32,509 bases of DNA from Methylococcaceae bacterium (GCA_028711365.1 JAQTSI010000013.1:1-32509), one strand, 5' to 3'. Counted from the first letter of the stretch, positions 17,228 through 25,725 are shown. Notes: generated by a model not told the origin, from the sequence alone. Program-made: numbers and translations.

Positions 17228-18235
17228 TCAGCGCACTTCGGCCAATCCCAATGACATCCGCCGATCCGCGCCGGAAGGAAGCGGGGCATTGCGATTTTCG
17301 ATCCAGGCGGCAATATCGTTCCAGGGTTTTTGCGCCTGCAAGTCCCGCAGCAACAGGTGGTAGCCGTTTTCGTAGAAAGCCGTGCGAGTTTGCGGCAGGC
17401 CCTGCATCTTCTCCAGCATCAGTTCTATGGGTTCGCGGGGCACGACTTCGTCGTGTTCGCCGTACAATACCAAGGTGGCGATTTTCAGCTTTTTGACTTG
17501 AACCTGCGCCTCGTCCATCAAATTGGCCAAGCCGTAAATCGCGTCCACTCGGGTCGCCTTGATGACCAAAGGATCGCGGGCCAACTCCCGCAGCATGTCG
17601 ATATTGTCCGACGCCATGATTCTCAGCCCTTCCCCGGTCAGCCGCAGCCAGGGCGCAACATGGGCGCCGGTCTCCAGTAACAGCCGTTGGTGCCAGGGCA
17701 TGGTGGAGCGGCTCCAGACCGCGGGAGAGGAAAGAATCAGACCGTCGGCCTCGGGTGGATCCTCGAAACCCATGGAGACGATGGCGACCGCCGCGCCCAT
17801 GCTCTCGCCCAACACATAAAGCGGAACGCCGGGATGGTGAAGCCGGACTTCGGCGGTGAACGCCCGCAAGTCATCCCGATAAGCCTTCACACCCGGCCAC
17901 AGCCCTCGTCCCGGCGCGTTGCCGAAACCGCGTTGGTCATAGGCGTAACAGGCGATGCCTCGCTGGCTCAGATATTGGCCAGGCCGGGTGAAGAATTTGC
18001 TGTAATCATTGAAACCGTGTAAGGCCACGATCACCGCTTTGACCGGTTCCTGCTTCGGTATCCAGGACCGCACCGGCAATACCGCCCCGTCTGCGGTGAC
18101 GAAATGTGCAAACTCCAGATGCGGTGTGGTGACCTGTTCACCGGGACGATTGACCAGAGGCGTGCATCCGACGCACAGCAATAGGGCGAGGATGATCAAG
18201 GAACGCAGCAGAGGGTTCGGAAAACGGTGGTGCAT
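17228..18235 (-). CDS. Lipoprotein alpha/beta hydrolase (serine aminopeptidase S33 / monoacylglycerol lipase-like)
   Basis: 335 aa. The N-terminal hydrophobic segment LLRSLIILALLLCVGC ends in a lipobox-like CVGC with C24 as probable lipidation site. The alpha/beta-hydrolase triad is visible: nucleophile S145 in GESMGAA, D262 in YGEHDEVVP and H293 in ENGYHLLLRD. HGFNDYSKFF is the oxyanion-loop region as in monoacylglycerol lipases. Probable envelope lipase/esterase; substrate unknown. It lies 52 nt upstream of the beta-CASP gene on the same strand. Confidence 0.88.
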   Translation of the reverse strand: MHHRFPNPLLRSLIILALLLCVGCTPLVNRPGEQVTTPHLEFAHFVTADGAVLPVRSWIPKQEPVKAVIVALHGFNDYSKFFTRPGQYLSQRGIACYAYDQRGFGNAPGRGLWPGVKAYRDDLRAFTAEVRLHHPGVPLYVLGESMGAAVAIVSMGFEDPPEADGLILSSPAVWSRSTMPWHQRLLLETGAHVAPWLRLTGEGLRIMASDNIDMLRELARDPLVIKATRVDAIYGLANLMDEAQVQVKKLKIATLVLYGEHDEVVPREPIELMLEKMQGLPQTRTAFYENGYHLLLRDLQAQKPWNDIAAWIENRNAPLPSGADRRMSLGLAEVR

Positions 18236-18291
18236 GGTAAAATGTCCTGGGCCGGCAGCTTTAATTTAGTGGAATTTTCGCATTATTTCTT

Positions 18292-18399
18292 AGGTGCGAA
18301 ACCTCGTTTGCCGTACGTTTCGCCGAGGAATGGATCGAGACCTGGGACAGCCACGACCTGGAGCGGATCCTCGGCCTGTGCTTCTCATGCGTTCCTTGA
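18292..18399 (+). pseudogene. Relic of a SnoaL/NTF2-like protein
   Basis: One frame reads ETSFAVRFAEEWIETWDSH and DLERILGLCF before a TGA at 18397. This matches the usual N-terminal helix of SnoaL-like (NTF2 fold) proteins (FAEEWIxAWNxHDLxxIL). No start is visible and the rest of the domain is absent. Identification is by eye from one helix. Confidence 0.4.
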
Positions 18400-18494
18400 A
18401 TATGAGTGAGGGGCGGAACGATTGCAAAACCCTATCCCTGCGTTTTTGCTATATTTGACGTTGCTGCAGTAACCATACAAATAACGAGGTAAAT

Positions 18495-18893
18495 ATGGAA
18501 TCACAGTTTTTCAAAGCGCTTTTGGCGGTCGTCGGCGTCATGGGGGTGGGATTCGTCATCGTGGCCACCACCAAGGAATCCCCCCAGGAAAAAATGCAGG
18601 GCGCTTTTCTGCAAACCTCCAGCTTGCTCAGCAGCCTGGCGTTGGAAAAATGCTCGGCTGCGGTCAAACAGGAAACCGGCGCGCATCCTTATACCCCCAG
18701 TGAGTCGGAAAGCGATCACCGGGTGTTTGTACGGCTGGTTTGGAATAACGTCGGCTCGGTCAAACGGGCCGAGTGTCGTTATGTCATGGATAATGGCATC
18801 ACCTTGCTGAAACTCGACGACCGCACGGTGATCCAGAAAGAAACCGTCCAGACGGCTCCGGCTTCCGCCCCCCCCAAAGCGCATCATCAGTAG
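18495..18893 (+). CDS. Small membrane-anchored protein of unknown function
   Basis: 132 aa, not recognised. A single N-terminal hydrophobic segment (about residues 8-24, LLAVVGVMGVGFVIVA) suggests an inner-membrane anchor or uncleaved signal, with the rest in the periplasm. C53 and C94 could form a disulfide. The tail is Ala/Pro-rich. ATG 18495 has a good ACGAGGTAAAT ribosome site. The globular part VFVRLVWNNVGSVKRAECRY looks structured. No operon partner is evident; DUF2288 follows 47 nt downstream. Confidence 0.75.
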   Translation: MESQFFKALLAVVGVMGVGFVIVATTKESPQEKMQGAFLQTSSLLSSLALEKCSAAVKQETGAHPYTPSESESDHRVFVRLVWNNVGSVKRAECRYVMDNGITLLKLDDRTVIQKETVQTAPASAPPKAHHQ

Positions 18894-18940
18894 CCTCCGA
18901 AGGTGAGAGGGAATCTTGCCGCCATGCGAGTCGCCGACAC

Positions 18941-19249
18941 ATGAATACTGCCCATACCGAACTGTTGACCCGATTGAATCTGGAATCCGGCAAGCTGGAC
19001 TGGGGGGAGACCGAACGGCATTTCGCCCGCGGCGTGGTGGTCAAAGTCGCGGCGGAGCTGGATCTGGTGGAGGTCGCCGCCGCCATGGCGGAGGATGACA
19101 AAGCGGTGGTGGCGCGCTGGCTGGAACATGGCCAAATCGCCCGGGCTTCCAGCGAGGATGCCATCCGCTGGAATGCCGCCCAGTCCGAATTCTGGGCGGT
19201 GGTCGTCGCCCCCTGGGTGTTGGTGCAGGAAATCGGGCCGAAACAATGA
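18941..19249 (+). CDS. DUF2288 family protein
   Basis: 102 aa cytosolic protein of the uncharacterised DUF2288 family. The features fit the family: an N-terminal LDWGETERHFARGVVVKV, then DLVEVAAAMAEDD, and the end FWAVVVAPWVLVQE. No function is known to me. The start has no obvious Shine-Dalgarno but matches family length. Confidence 0.88.
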   Translation: MNTAHTELLTRLNLESGKLDWGETERHFARGVVVKVAAELDLVEVAAAMAEDDKAVVARWLEHGQIARASSEDAIRWNAAQSEFWAVVVAPWVLVQEIGPKQ

Positions 19250-19307
19250 GTCAAGGCCATTTCTCTTACCCATTTAACCACCCCCTTATCAGGAGGGGTT
19301 CCCTCTT

Positions 19308-19375
19308 CTGACAGGGGTGCTGCACAAGTCTGAAAGAGCAGGGAAATCCACCGCTTCCCCCGGCCAGGAGAAGGG
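19308..19375. repeat. Degenerate half copy of the palindromic element
   Basis: CTGACAGGGG, then CACAAGTCTGAAAGAGCA and CTTCCCCCGGCCAGGAGAAGG, match the left halves of the elements at 692 and 1149 with several changes. No right-hand TTGTGTAGATAC end is present, so it is a decayed or truncated copy downstream of the DUF2288 gene. Confidence 0.6.
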
Positions 19376-19746
19376 ACTGGATGGCTTAATTTTCAAGCCC
19401 TTTGGCCTTGTGCCGATAACGCGAGGTGGATGGTCAAAGCCTTCGGTCTATATCCACGAAGCCGCACCGGTGGGAGATTCCGCGGTTCAGAGTCTGATTT
19501 CATCCAGTTATCCACCGCCGCCGGTGCCTCATACTGCCCATCGACGGATGTCGACCGTTCCTTCGTTTGTCTGACGTAGAATAGACTGAGTCTTTATTTA
19601 TCAAGTGGATGAATCTTGTCAAGATGAATCCGCCTGCCAGGTTGATAAATGGTTCATTTGATGAAAAAGAGCGAAACGGTCCCGCTCGACGGAAGAATTC
19701 ACAAACTTATCCACAGCTTTTTCCCCGATCACTCTTTGAGCCTGAC
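19376..19746. other. Intergenic region upstream of hisC with DnaA-box-like sites
   Basis: No credible gene. TTATCCACA (19707-19715) matches the DnaA consensus and TTATCCACC (19508-19516) misses one base. AGACTGAGTCT (19583-19593) is a perfect short palindrome. The hisC frame is open back to 19609, but that extension has no homology to HisC. Confidence 0.4.
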
Positions 19747-20814
19747 ATGAGTAAATATTGGAGCGCCATCGTTTCCGGCCTGACCCCTTACGTTCCCGGC
19801 GAGCAGCCCAAGCTGCCGAATCTGATCAAACTCAACACCAACGAGAACCCCTACGGACCCTCTCCGCGCGTGTTGCAGGCGCTTGCCGGCGAGCTTGGCG
19901 ATACGCTGCGGCTTTACCCGGACCCGAACGCCGACCGGCTCAAGCAGGCCATTGCCGCCTATCATGCCGAAAGCGGCATCACGGCTGGACAGGTCTTCGT
20001 CGGCAATGGCTCGGATGAGGTGCTGGCTCATGTGTTCATGGCGCTGCTGAAGCACGAGCAGCCGATCCTGTTTCCCGACATCACCTACAGTTTTTATCCG
20101 GTGTATTGCGGGCTCTATGGTGTCGAGCATGTCACCGTGCCGCTGGATGATTCCTTCGAGATCCGCGTCGACGACTATTTTCGTCCCAACGGCGGTATCC
20201 TCTTCCCCAATCCGAATGCGCCCACCGGATGTCTGTTGACGATGAAGGAGATCGAGCGTTTGCTGTTGGGCAGCGCGGACTCGGTGGTGGTGATCGACGA
20301 AGCCTATGTGGATTTCGGCGGCGAATCGGCGATCGCCCTGGTCGATCGCCATCCCAACCTGCTGGTGGTGCAGACTTTATCCAAGTCGCGCTCGCTGGCC
20401 GGGTTGCGGGTCGGTTTCGCGGTGGGCCATGTCGATCTGATCGAGGCCCTGGAGCGGGTGAAGAACAGTTTCAATTCCTACCCGTTGGACCGTCTGGCCA
20501 TCGCCGGGGCGGTGGCCGCTTACGAGGATGTGGAGTATTTCGAGAAGTTCCGTCAGGCGGTGATCGTCAGCCGCGATGCGCTGACGAGCGATTTGCAAAC
20601 TCTGGGATTTCAGGTGCTGCCATCGGCGGCGAACTTCCTGTTCGCGCGCCACCTCCGGAAGGATGCGGGACAACTGGCGGCCGATCTGCGCGCGCGTAGC
20701 ATCATCGTGCGCCACTTCCGGCTGCCTCGCATCGACCAGTTTCTGCGCATCAGCGTGGGTACGGAAGAGCAATGCCGAACATTGGTCGATGCGCTGCGGG
20801 AAATTCTCGGCTAG
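19747..20814 (+). CDS. hisC: Histidinol-phosphate aminotransferase
   Basis: PLP-dependent class I/II aminotransferase converting imidazole acetol phosphate and glutamate to histidinol phosphate and 2-oxoglutarate. 355 aa from ATG 19747 ([20 protein letters not shown]). Motifs are [44 protein letters not shown] and the PLP lysine K213 in [15 protein letters not shown]. The C-terminal [15 protein letters not shown] is typical. It stands alone rather than in a his operon, as secondary hisC copies often do. A broader aromatic aminotransferase activity is possible. Confidence 0.94.
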   Translation: MSKYWSAIVSGLTPYVPGEQPKLPNLIKLNTNENPYGPSPRVLQALAGELGDTLRLYPDPNADRLKQAIAAYHAESGITAGQVFVGNGSDEVLAHVFMALLKHEQPILFPDITYSFYPVYCGLYGVEHVTVPLDDSFEIRVDDYFRPNGGILFPNPNAPTGCLLTMKEIERLLLGSADSVVVIDEAYVDFGGESAIALVDRHPNLLVVQTLSKSRSLAGLRVGFAVGHVDLIEALERVKNSFNSYPLDRLAIAGAVAAYEDVEYFEKFRQAVIVSRDALTSDLQTLGFQVLPSAANFLFARHLRKDAGQLAADLRARSIIVRHFRLPRIDQFLRISVGTEEQCRTLVDALREILG

Positions 20815-20824
20815 CCCGAGAATT
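20802..20824. terminator. Hairpin over the hisC stop codon, between convergent genes
   Basis: AATTCTCGG (20802-20810) pairs with CCGAGAATT (20816-20824) around CTAGC, whose TAG is the hisC stop. No T run follows, so termination is uncertain. It lies between the convergent stops of hisC and the gene ending at 20837. Confidence 0.45.
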
Positions 20825-20836
20825 CTCACCATCCGC

Positions 20837-22639
20837 TCAATGCCGGGTCGAAACGGGCACGAGTTTCTTGATGAGCCCAGTGTCGAGATATTTGCCGGAA
20901 TCATCCCGGGGCGCCGGAACGCCGAGGGTATTGCCCATCACATAAATTTCGCCATTGGCATCCTGGGCGAAACCAAAAATCGAGAAACCCAGCGGGGCGT
21001 CGTCGGCCAGCCTCAACTCGGTGATGGTGCGCAGGGATGGTGAGCGGCCCTTGAGGTTGATATGGAACACTCGTCCACTGGCGTTGGGAGTTGCGAACGC
21101 CTTGACGTAATCCCCGAAAATGTACTGTCCCCTGAGCGCGGGAATGCGGTTGCCCGCATAGGCGAAACCACCGACGATGGCGATGCCTTCATCGTGGTCG
21201 TATTCCGCGATCGGGTCGATCAGTCCCGCGGTCGGCACGTTCAGGCAATTTTGGTTGCTGACGAATCCGGTACCGGAACCATCGCTGCCATTGGGCTGGA
21301 AGAAGAACGTGCCTTCCTTGTAGCGCCAGCCGTAGTTGCCGCCCTTTTTCACCAGATCCACTTCCTCGACCCTGTTTTGACCCACGTCCGCCGCCAGCAG
21401 GTTGCCGGTTTTGTCGAAAGAAAAGCGGAACGGATTACGGAATCCATAGGCCCAGATTTCATCGCAAACGCCGTCGGCACAACCGGCATCGCCTCCCCGG
21501 CTGTTCCTGGCAGCAAAAGGATTCGAGCGGGGGATGCCATACTGGCCATTGACCGAACCGGTGCGGTTTGGATCGATGCGTAGGATCTTGCCCAATACGG
21601 TGCCGCGATCCTGGCCGTTGCCGACGAGCGGGTCATGGCCGCCGATCTTATCCTGGTCGTTGGCGTTTCCTCCATCTCCTACCGCGATATATAGCAGGCC
21701 ATCCGGGCCGAAGTTCAGTGCGCCGCCGTTATGATTCAATTCGGGATGGTCGATGCGCATCAATGCCCGACGGCTGCCCGAAATGGTGGGCGGAAAAACG
21801 CGGGGGTTATCCACCCGCCACTCGGAAATCACAGCGCGGTTATTCGGTATCGTCCCCGAAAGCAGATCATGCAGCGGAAAATCCGTCGGGACGTTCGGAT
21901 CTACCGGTTCCGAGGTGAAGGTATAGAGCAAGCCGTTACGCCGGTAGTTGGGATGAAACGCCAAGCCGAGCAATCCGCGCTCGTCATAACCGGGAAGGGC
22001 AGCAATCTCTTTGCCGAGATCAGTCACCAGCAGTTGGGAGACGTCCAATATCGGGTTTTTGGAACCATCGGCCAGATTGATCGCCCATAATTTTCCTACC
22101 GTGTCGGTCACATACAAGTGCTTCTTGTCGCCCGGGGCTGTCACTCCCCCGTTCGGTGAGACCAAGCCCTGGCCAGGCGAGATAAGATCCTGCAATGCGA
22201 CTTTGGCGACCGGATCTTTGGTGATGGCCGCGGGAATGGGGTTCACATTGACCGGGTCCGTATCCGAACAGGATGATGGAGGCGGGGGCGTTGCCTCCAC
22301 GATGACCTTGCCGGTCATGCCCAGCGTGCAATGCAGGCTGCAGAAATACGGAAAGCTCCCTGCTTCATTGAACGTGAAGGACAGGGTGGCTGGGGCGTTC
22401 CTGATACCGGAATCGAATTTCCCGTCCGGGGTGCATGAAGCCCCGGAAGTCACGGTGTGAGGGCTACCTTTCCAGGTCCAGTGGACGGTATCGCCGACCT
22501 TGATGTGGACGGTCTCCTGATCGAAGGAATTGTTTTTCACCTCGACTTCGACCGTACCCGCCATCAGATCGGTGACCATGGAGCAGGAAACGACGAGGCT
22601 GGCCAGAGCCAGCTTGTGCAAATCAATAAGTGCGGACAT
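20837..22639 (-). CDS. Secreted cupredoxin-glucose/sorbosone dehydrogenase fusion
   Basis: 600 aa, predicted periplasmic. ATG 22639 has GAGGA 8 nt upstream and gives a signal-like N-terminus (about 1-28). Residues 29-115 form a plastocyanin/pseudoazurin-like cupredoxin with a full type-1 copper set: H61 (SPHTV), C100, H103 and M108 in YFCSLHCTLGMTG. A Pro-rich linker (117-121) leads to a PQQ-type glucose/sorbosone dehydrogenase beta-propeller (about 150-595), with GLLGLAFHPNY, ELNHNGGALNFGPDGLLYIAVGDGG, WAYGFRNPFRFSFD, DVGQNRVEEVD and GGNYGW. Inference: the propeller oxidises a sugar or alcohol and passes electrons to the fused copper domain. The substrate and the presence of PQQ are not shown by sequence. 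Confidence 0.88.
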   Translation of the reverse strand: MSALIDLHKLALASLVVSCSMVTDLMAGTVEVEVKNNSFDQETVHIKVGDTVHWTWKGSPHTVTSGASCTPDGKFDSGIRNAPATLSFTFNEAGSFPYFCSLHCTLGMTGKVIVEATPPPPSSCSDTDPVNVNPIPAAITKDPVAKVALQDLISPGQGLVSPNGGVTAPGDKKHLYVTDTVGKLWAINLADGSKNPILDVSQLLVTDLGKEIAALPGYDERGLLGLAFHPNYRRNGLLYTFTSEPVDPNVPTDFPLHDLLSGTIPNNRAVISEWRVDNPRVFPPTISGSRRALMRIDHPELNHNGGALNFGPDGLLYIAVGDGGNANDQDKIGGHDPLVGNGQDRGTVLGKILRIDPNRTGSVNGQYGIPRSNPFAARNSRGGDAGCADGVCDEIWAYGFRNPFRFSFDKTGNLLAADVGQNRVEEVDLVKKGGNYGWRYKEGTFFFQPNGSDGSGTGFVSNQNCLNVPTAGLIDPIAEYDHDEGIAIVGGFAYAGNRIPALRGQYIFGDYVKAFATPNASGRVFHINLKGRSPSLRTITELRLADDAPLGFSIFGFAQDANGEIYVMGNTLGVPAPRDDSGKYLDTGLIKKLVPVSTRH

Positions 22640-22821
22640 ATGCGCTTTCCTCAGTGAGTTCGTGGGGCTTCCTCGATTGACAGGTTCCCTCAGGATCAGC
22701 AAGCCATGTGAGTACTATTTTCCATCGGCAAATGATTGGTTCCTGAAAAGCGACAAAAGGTTCATGGCTCCGTTTGCGGGAGTAGGTCGGGAAGTTTCCG
22801 AGAGGGGGCGAATGCAGGCTG

Positions 22822-24141
22822 TTAGAGATTGGGAGCGGCGAGCTTGGGCTCGGTTTTGGCATCCGCCAGACAGCCAGGCGTGCCATTCACTCGAGAGACG
22901 GCGCTACAGGCGTCAACACTCCTGAAAGGCTGGTCAGGGGTGGGGCGATGAAGGGAGGCGAGCAGGATTGCGGCCATTTGCTCGGAGCTCAGCGTCGGCC
23001 TCAGTTCGAGCAACAATGCGGCCAAGCCCGAAACATGGGCCGCCGCGAAGGAACTGCCGGACATGAAATTGTAGCTGGCATGGGGCAGGGTGGTCAGGAT
23101 TTCCTGACCCGGGGCCGAGATGACCGGTTCACGAGGGGAATCCTGGCTTTCTTCATGGGCGGATCGGACGGCAATGACCCGCTTCATGGAGGCGGGGAAA
23201 TTCTCGTTCGGCTTGGTTTTGGACGGGACGGAGGCGATAACGATGACGCCTTCGTCCAGGGCCTTGTCGATCAGCCGCTCCAGCAGGGGATCATGGGGAC
23301 CTGCGAGGCTGAGGTTGACGATCCCCGGTTTCAGCTTGATCGCGGCATTCAAGGCCAGGGCGAGGGTAAAGCTGTTGCAGGCGGCATCCGATTTTTGCGC
23401 CGCGATTTGCCAGCAGGCTTTCAGGGCCAGGAGCTTGGCGTCCGGAGCAATGCCGACGATGCCTTGGCGGTTGTTGGCGGAGGCGGCGATGATTCCGGCC
23501 ACGGCGGTGCCATGGATATCCTCGGCGGTTTCCGGGAAGTCGGCCACGAAATTTTCGGCCAGGGCTACCTGGCCGACGATATCGGGATGATGGGCATCCA
23601 CTCCCGTATCGATCACAGCCACCCGGACATTGCGTCCGGTGGCCATCCGGTGCGCCGATTCGATGTGCATGTCGCGCATATCGCTTTGGAGCCTGTAATA
23701 AGGGTCGCTATAAGTCTGGCCCATGGCGCGGAACTGCTGCATGAGCTGGACCGACTCCACCCTCGGGTCTTGCCGCAACCGGTTGATGACGAGTTCCAGC
23801 GGCTGTTCCATGGGCGCCCAGTAAACCACGCAATGGATAGCCAGGGTATCGATAGGCCACTGTGCGACGGGCGCCATGCCATAATCCCGGGCCAGGCTCT
23901 CCGCTACCTGACGGCTCCAGCTCGTGTTTCCATAACCGCCCCGTTGCCGGTAAGCATTGACCGGATCGGCAATGGGGGGCCGATTTTCGCGTTCATCCTT
24001 GAACGTGACCAATAGTTTATGGTTTCCATGGGCATCGGTCAGGGTCTGTTTGGCTGGGGCACAGGAAACCAAAGCGCAGAGCAAGCCAGCCGACAAGATT
24101 AGCCAGGCCATCGTCTTCCATCGCGAAATGGCGATTTTCAT
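22822..24141 (-). CDS. S8 subtilase-family serine peptidase, lipoprotein
   Basis: 439 aa. The N-terminus has the lipobox ALVSC with C27, so an outer-membrane lipoprotein facing the periplasm is likely. Residues about 95-140 (LAIHCVVYW, LELVINRLRQDPRVESVQLM) look like a subtilase propeptide/inhibitor fold. The catalytic domain has D178 (AVIDTGVD), H210 (DIHGTAVAGI) and S364 (MSGSSFAAAHVSG). Where subtilases have the oxyanion Asn (AAGN), this protein reads VIVIASVPSKTKPNENFPAS, with no Asn at the aligned place. It overlaps the anti-sigma gene by ATGA, so the two are co-translated. Activity is uncertain. Confidence 0.92.
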   Translation of the reverse strand: MKIAISRWKTMAWLILSAGLLCALVSCAPAKQTLTDAHGNHKLLVTFKDERENRPPIADPVNAYRQRGGYGNTSWSRQVAESLARDYGMAPVAQWPIDTLAIHCVVYWAPMEQPLELVINRLRQDPRVESVQLMQQFRAMGQTYSDPYYRLQSDMRDMHIESAHRMATGRNVRVAVIDTGVDAHHPDIVGQVALAENFVADFPETAEDIHGTAVAGIIAASANNRQGIVGIAPDAKLLALKACWQIAAQKSDAACNSFTLALALNAAIKLKPGIVNLSLAGPHDPLLERLIDKALDEGVIVIASVPSKTKPNENFPASMKRVIAVRSAHEESQDSPREPVISAPGQEILTTLPHASYNFMSGSSFAAAHVSGLAALLLELRPTLSSEQMAAILLASLHRPTPDQPFRSVDACSAVSRVNGTPGCLADAKTEPKLAAPNL

Positions 24142-24836
24142 CGATTTGTCCGGGGTAGAGCCGGTTCGGCAAACACGACGGCTTCGTGCTCTCTCAGGGT
24201 CTCCAGAGCCCGGGATAGGGCCGGCCCGAAGTCTCCAGCCTCGATTCGGACCGTGTAAACCCCTTTAGCGGAAGGCCCGTCCACGATCCGGGCATGCAGG
24301 GATTCCAGCAGCCGGGCAATCGGCTGCTTGGGCGATTCAGGGTTGAAGATCACGCGCAAATCGTTTGCGGCGAAGGTATCCAGGCTGCCGGGATTGGCAA
24401 CCGTGTGGTAGTTTTGGCCAAAGCCGGATGGCGTATCTTGACCAACCAGGACCAAGGCGATGGCCGACAATCCGCAGGCCAAGGCCAGGCGGGGCGGCGT
24501 CATCAGCTTTGGCAGCGAGGCCAGCCAGCCAGCTTCCATGATGCTGGCCGGCGCGAACCGGCGTTTGGGCTGTCTGGCCGGGGGTTTTTCGGCCTGAATC
24601 CGCGCCATCAAGCGGTCGAAGGAAGGTTTGGCCGATATTTCGAGTATGGATTCATGTTTCAGGATATTCGCCAGGGTTTCCTGGGCGGATGCCTCCTTGC
24701 GGCAGATCAGGCAAATCCGCAGATGGGCTTTGACCATGGCGAGCTTCTCGGTTTCCAGGCTGCCGTTGACGTACCAGGGCAGCAGCGGCCACACTTCGTT
24801 ATGGGTGACATAAGGTGAGGAGTCGTGAGTTTTCAT
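24138..24836 (-). CDS. Transmembrane zinc-finger anti-sigma factor with a propeptide-like periplasmic domain
   Basis: 232 aa. The cytosolic N-terminus has the anti-sigma zinc motif H38-x3-C42-x2-C45 (AHLRICLICRKE), which would hold the ECF sigma factor encoded just upstream. One membrane segment follows at about 116-132 (RLALACGLSAIALVLVG). The periplasmic part, about 158-228, has the order strand-helix-strand-helix-strand (LRVIFNP, IARLLESLHARIVDGP, VYTVRIE, ALSRALETLREHEA, VVFAEPA). Its ending resembles subtilase propeptides, which commonly close with a L-R-x-x-x-x-V-x-x-A-E-P pattern. It overlaps both neighbours by 4 nt. The anti-sigma call is strong; the propeptide likeness is by eye. Confidence 0.88.
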   Translation of the reverse strand: MKTHDSSPYVTHNEVWPLLPWYVNGSLETEKLAMVKAHLRICLICRKEASAQETLANILKHESILEISAKPSFDRLMARIQAEKPPARQPKRRFAPASIMEAGWLASLPKLMTPPRLALACGLSAIALVLVGQDTPSGFGQNYHTVANPGSLDTFAANDLRVIFNPESPKQPIARLLESLHARIVDGPSAKGVYTVRIEAGDFGPALSRALETLREHEAVVFAEPALPRTNR

Positions 24837-25459
24837 GATGGCTGGCCTAGTGGGGAGTCGCCCGATCCTTCGGCCAGGTCGGGAAACAAGGCTTGAATTT
24901 TCTTGCGGGCATGGAATATCCGCGTTTTAACGGTATTTTCCGGACAATCCATGATGGTGGCGATCTCCTTGTAATGGAGCCCATGGTAGTAGGTCAATTC
25001 CAAGACGGCCCTTTGCTCCGCCGGCAGGTGGCTGAAAGCGACCGAAATCCAGTCTTCGATTTCCAGGTTTTTCAATCCGCTATCCTGGACTCCTGGAAGC
25101 TGGATATCCGCCTCCTCGATATTCAGATGTTCTGCGCGGGGCCTTTCAGCGAGGGATTTCAGACATTTTTTATAGGCGATACCGAAAATCCAGGTTGATG
25201 GAACGGTTTCCTGCCGCCAGGTGGATGCCTTTTTCCATACGACATACAGGGCATCGTTGATGATTTCCTCGGTCTGATCGAAGCGGCGAGTGATCCGGTA
25301 GGCAAAACGGAAAAGCCGCTGATAATAGCGACGATATAACTGTTCGAAGGCACGATGGTCGGACTCACAGATCAGCGCGATCAATTCGGCGTCACTGGCG
25401 TCGCCGGCAGAGGCCTGGGGCATGGAGTTGTACACTCGCTGGGTGGGTTTATCGCGCAT
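24833..25459 (-). CDS. ECF-type RNA polymerase sigma factor
   Basis: 208 aa. Region 2 runs from about residue 25 to 90 (DAELIALICESDHRAFEQLYRRYYQRLFRFAYRI, then FDQTEEIINDALYVVWKKA). Region 4 is LPAEQRAVLELTYYHGLHYKEIATIMDCPENTVKTRIFHARKKIQ (about 150-195), with no region 3, as in ECF sigmas. ATG 25459 is chosen; a TTG at 25486 or ATG at 25423 is possible since none has a strong ribosome site. First gene of the sigma/anti-sigma/peptidase operon. Upstream on the minus strand a TATAAAT (25587-25581) could be a -10 with a poor -35. Regulon unknown. Confidence 0.92.
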   Translation of the reverse strand: MRDKPTQRVYNSMPQASAGDASDAELIALICESDHRAFEQLYRRYYQRLFRFAYRITRRFDQTEEIINDALYVVWKKASTWRQETVPSTWIFGIAYKKCLKSLAERPRAEHLNIEEADIQLPGVQDSGLKNLEIEDWISVAFSHLPAEQRAVLELTYYHGLHYKEIATIMDCPENTVKTRIFHARKKIQALFPDLAEGSGDSPLGQPS

Positions 25460-25725
25460 CGCGGCAGGTTCCGTGGCTGGAGGCAAGGCTTCATCTCGCC
25501 ATCAACATTTACAGCATGTCTTGATCGGTTAATCCTGGGATTTTGCGATTAGGTTCAAAGTGCAACAAAATTTTCAGTGAATTTATACCGGATCATTCAT
25601 CAATCGATCGGCATAGGGTGTAGGTATTCGATTTATATGCCGTTTCTTGTGAGGGGCCAGGGCGGCCAGCCGTCCCGAATAGAACGATCTTCCGTCCGTT
25701 GACGAGGGCTTCACGAAGGATCGGG

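Noticed and set aside
19609-19746. N-terminal extension of HisC from 19609
   Set aside because: HisC homology begins at MSKYW (19747) and the extension has no family match.
20802-20824. Strong rho-independent terminator after hisC
   Set aside because: The hairpin is real but no T run follows on either strand, so it is kept only as a weak candidate.
22948-24015. 355-codon ORF antisense to the S8 peptidase
   Set aside because: The catalytic triad motifs on the other strand are decisive; this frame is a shadow.
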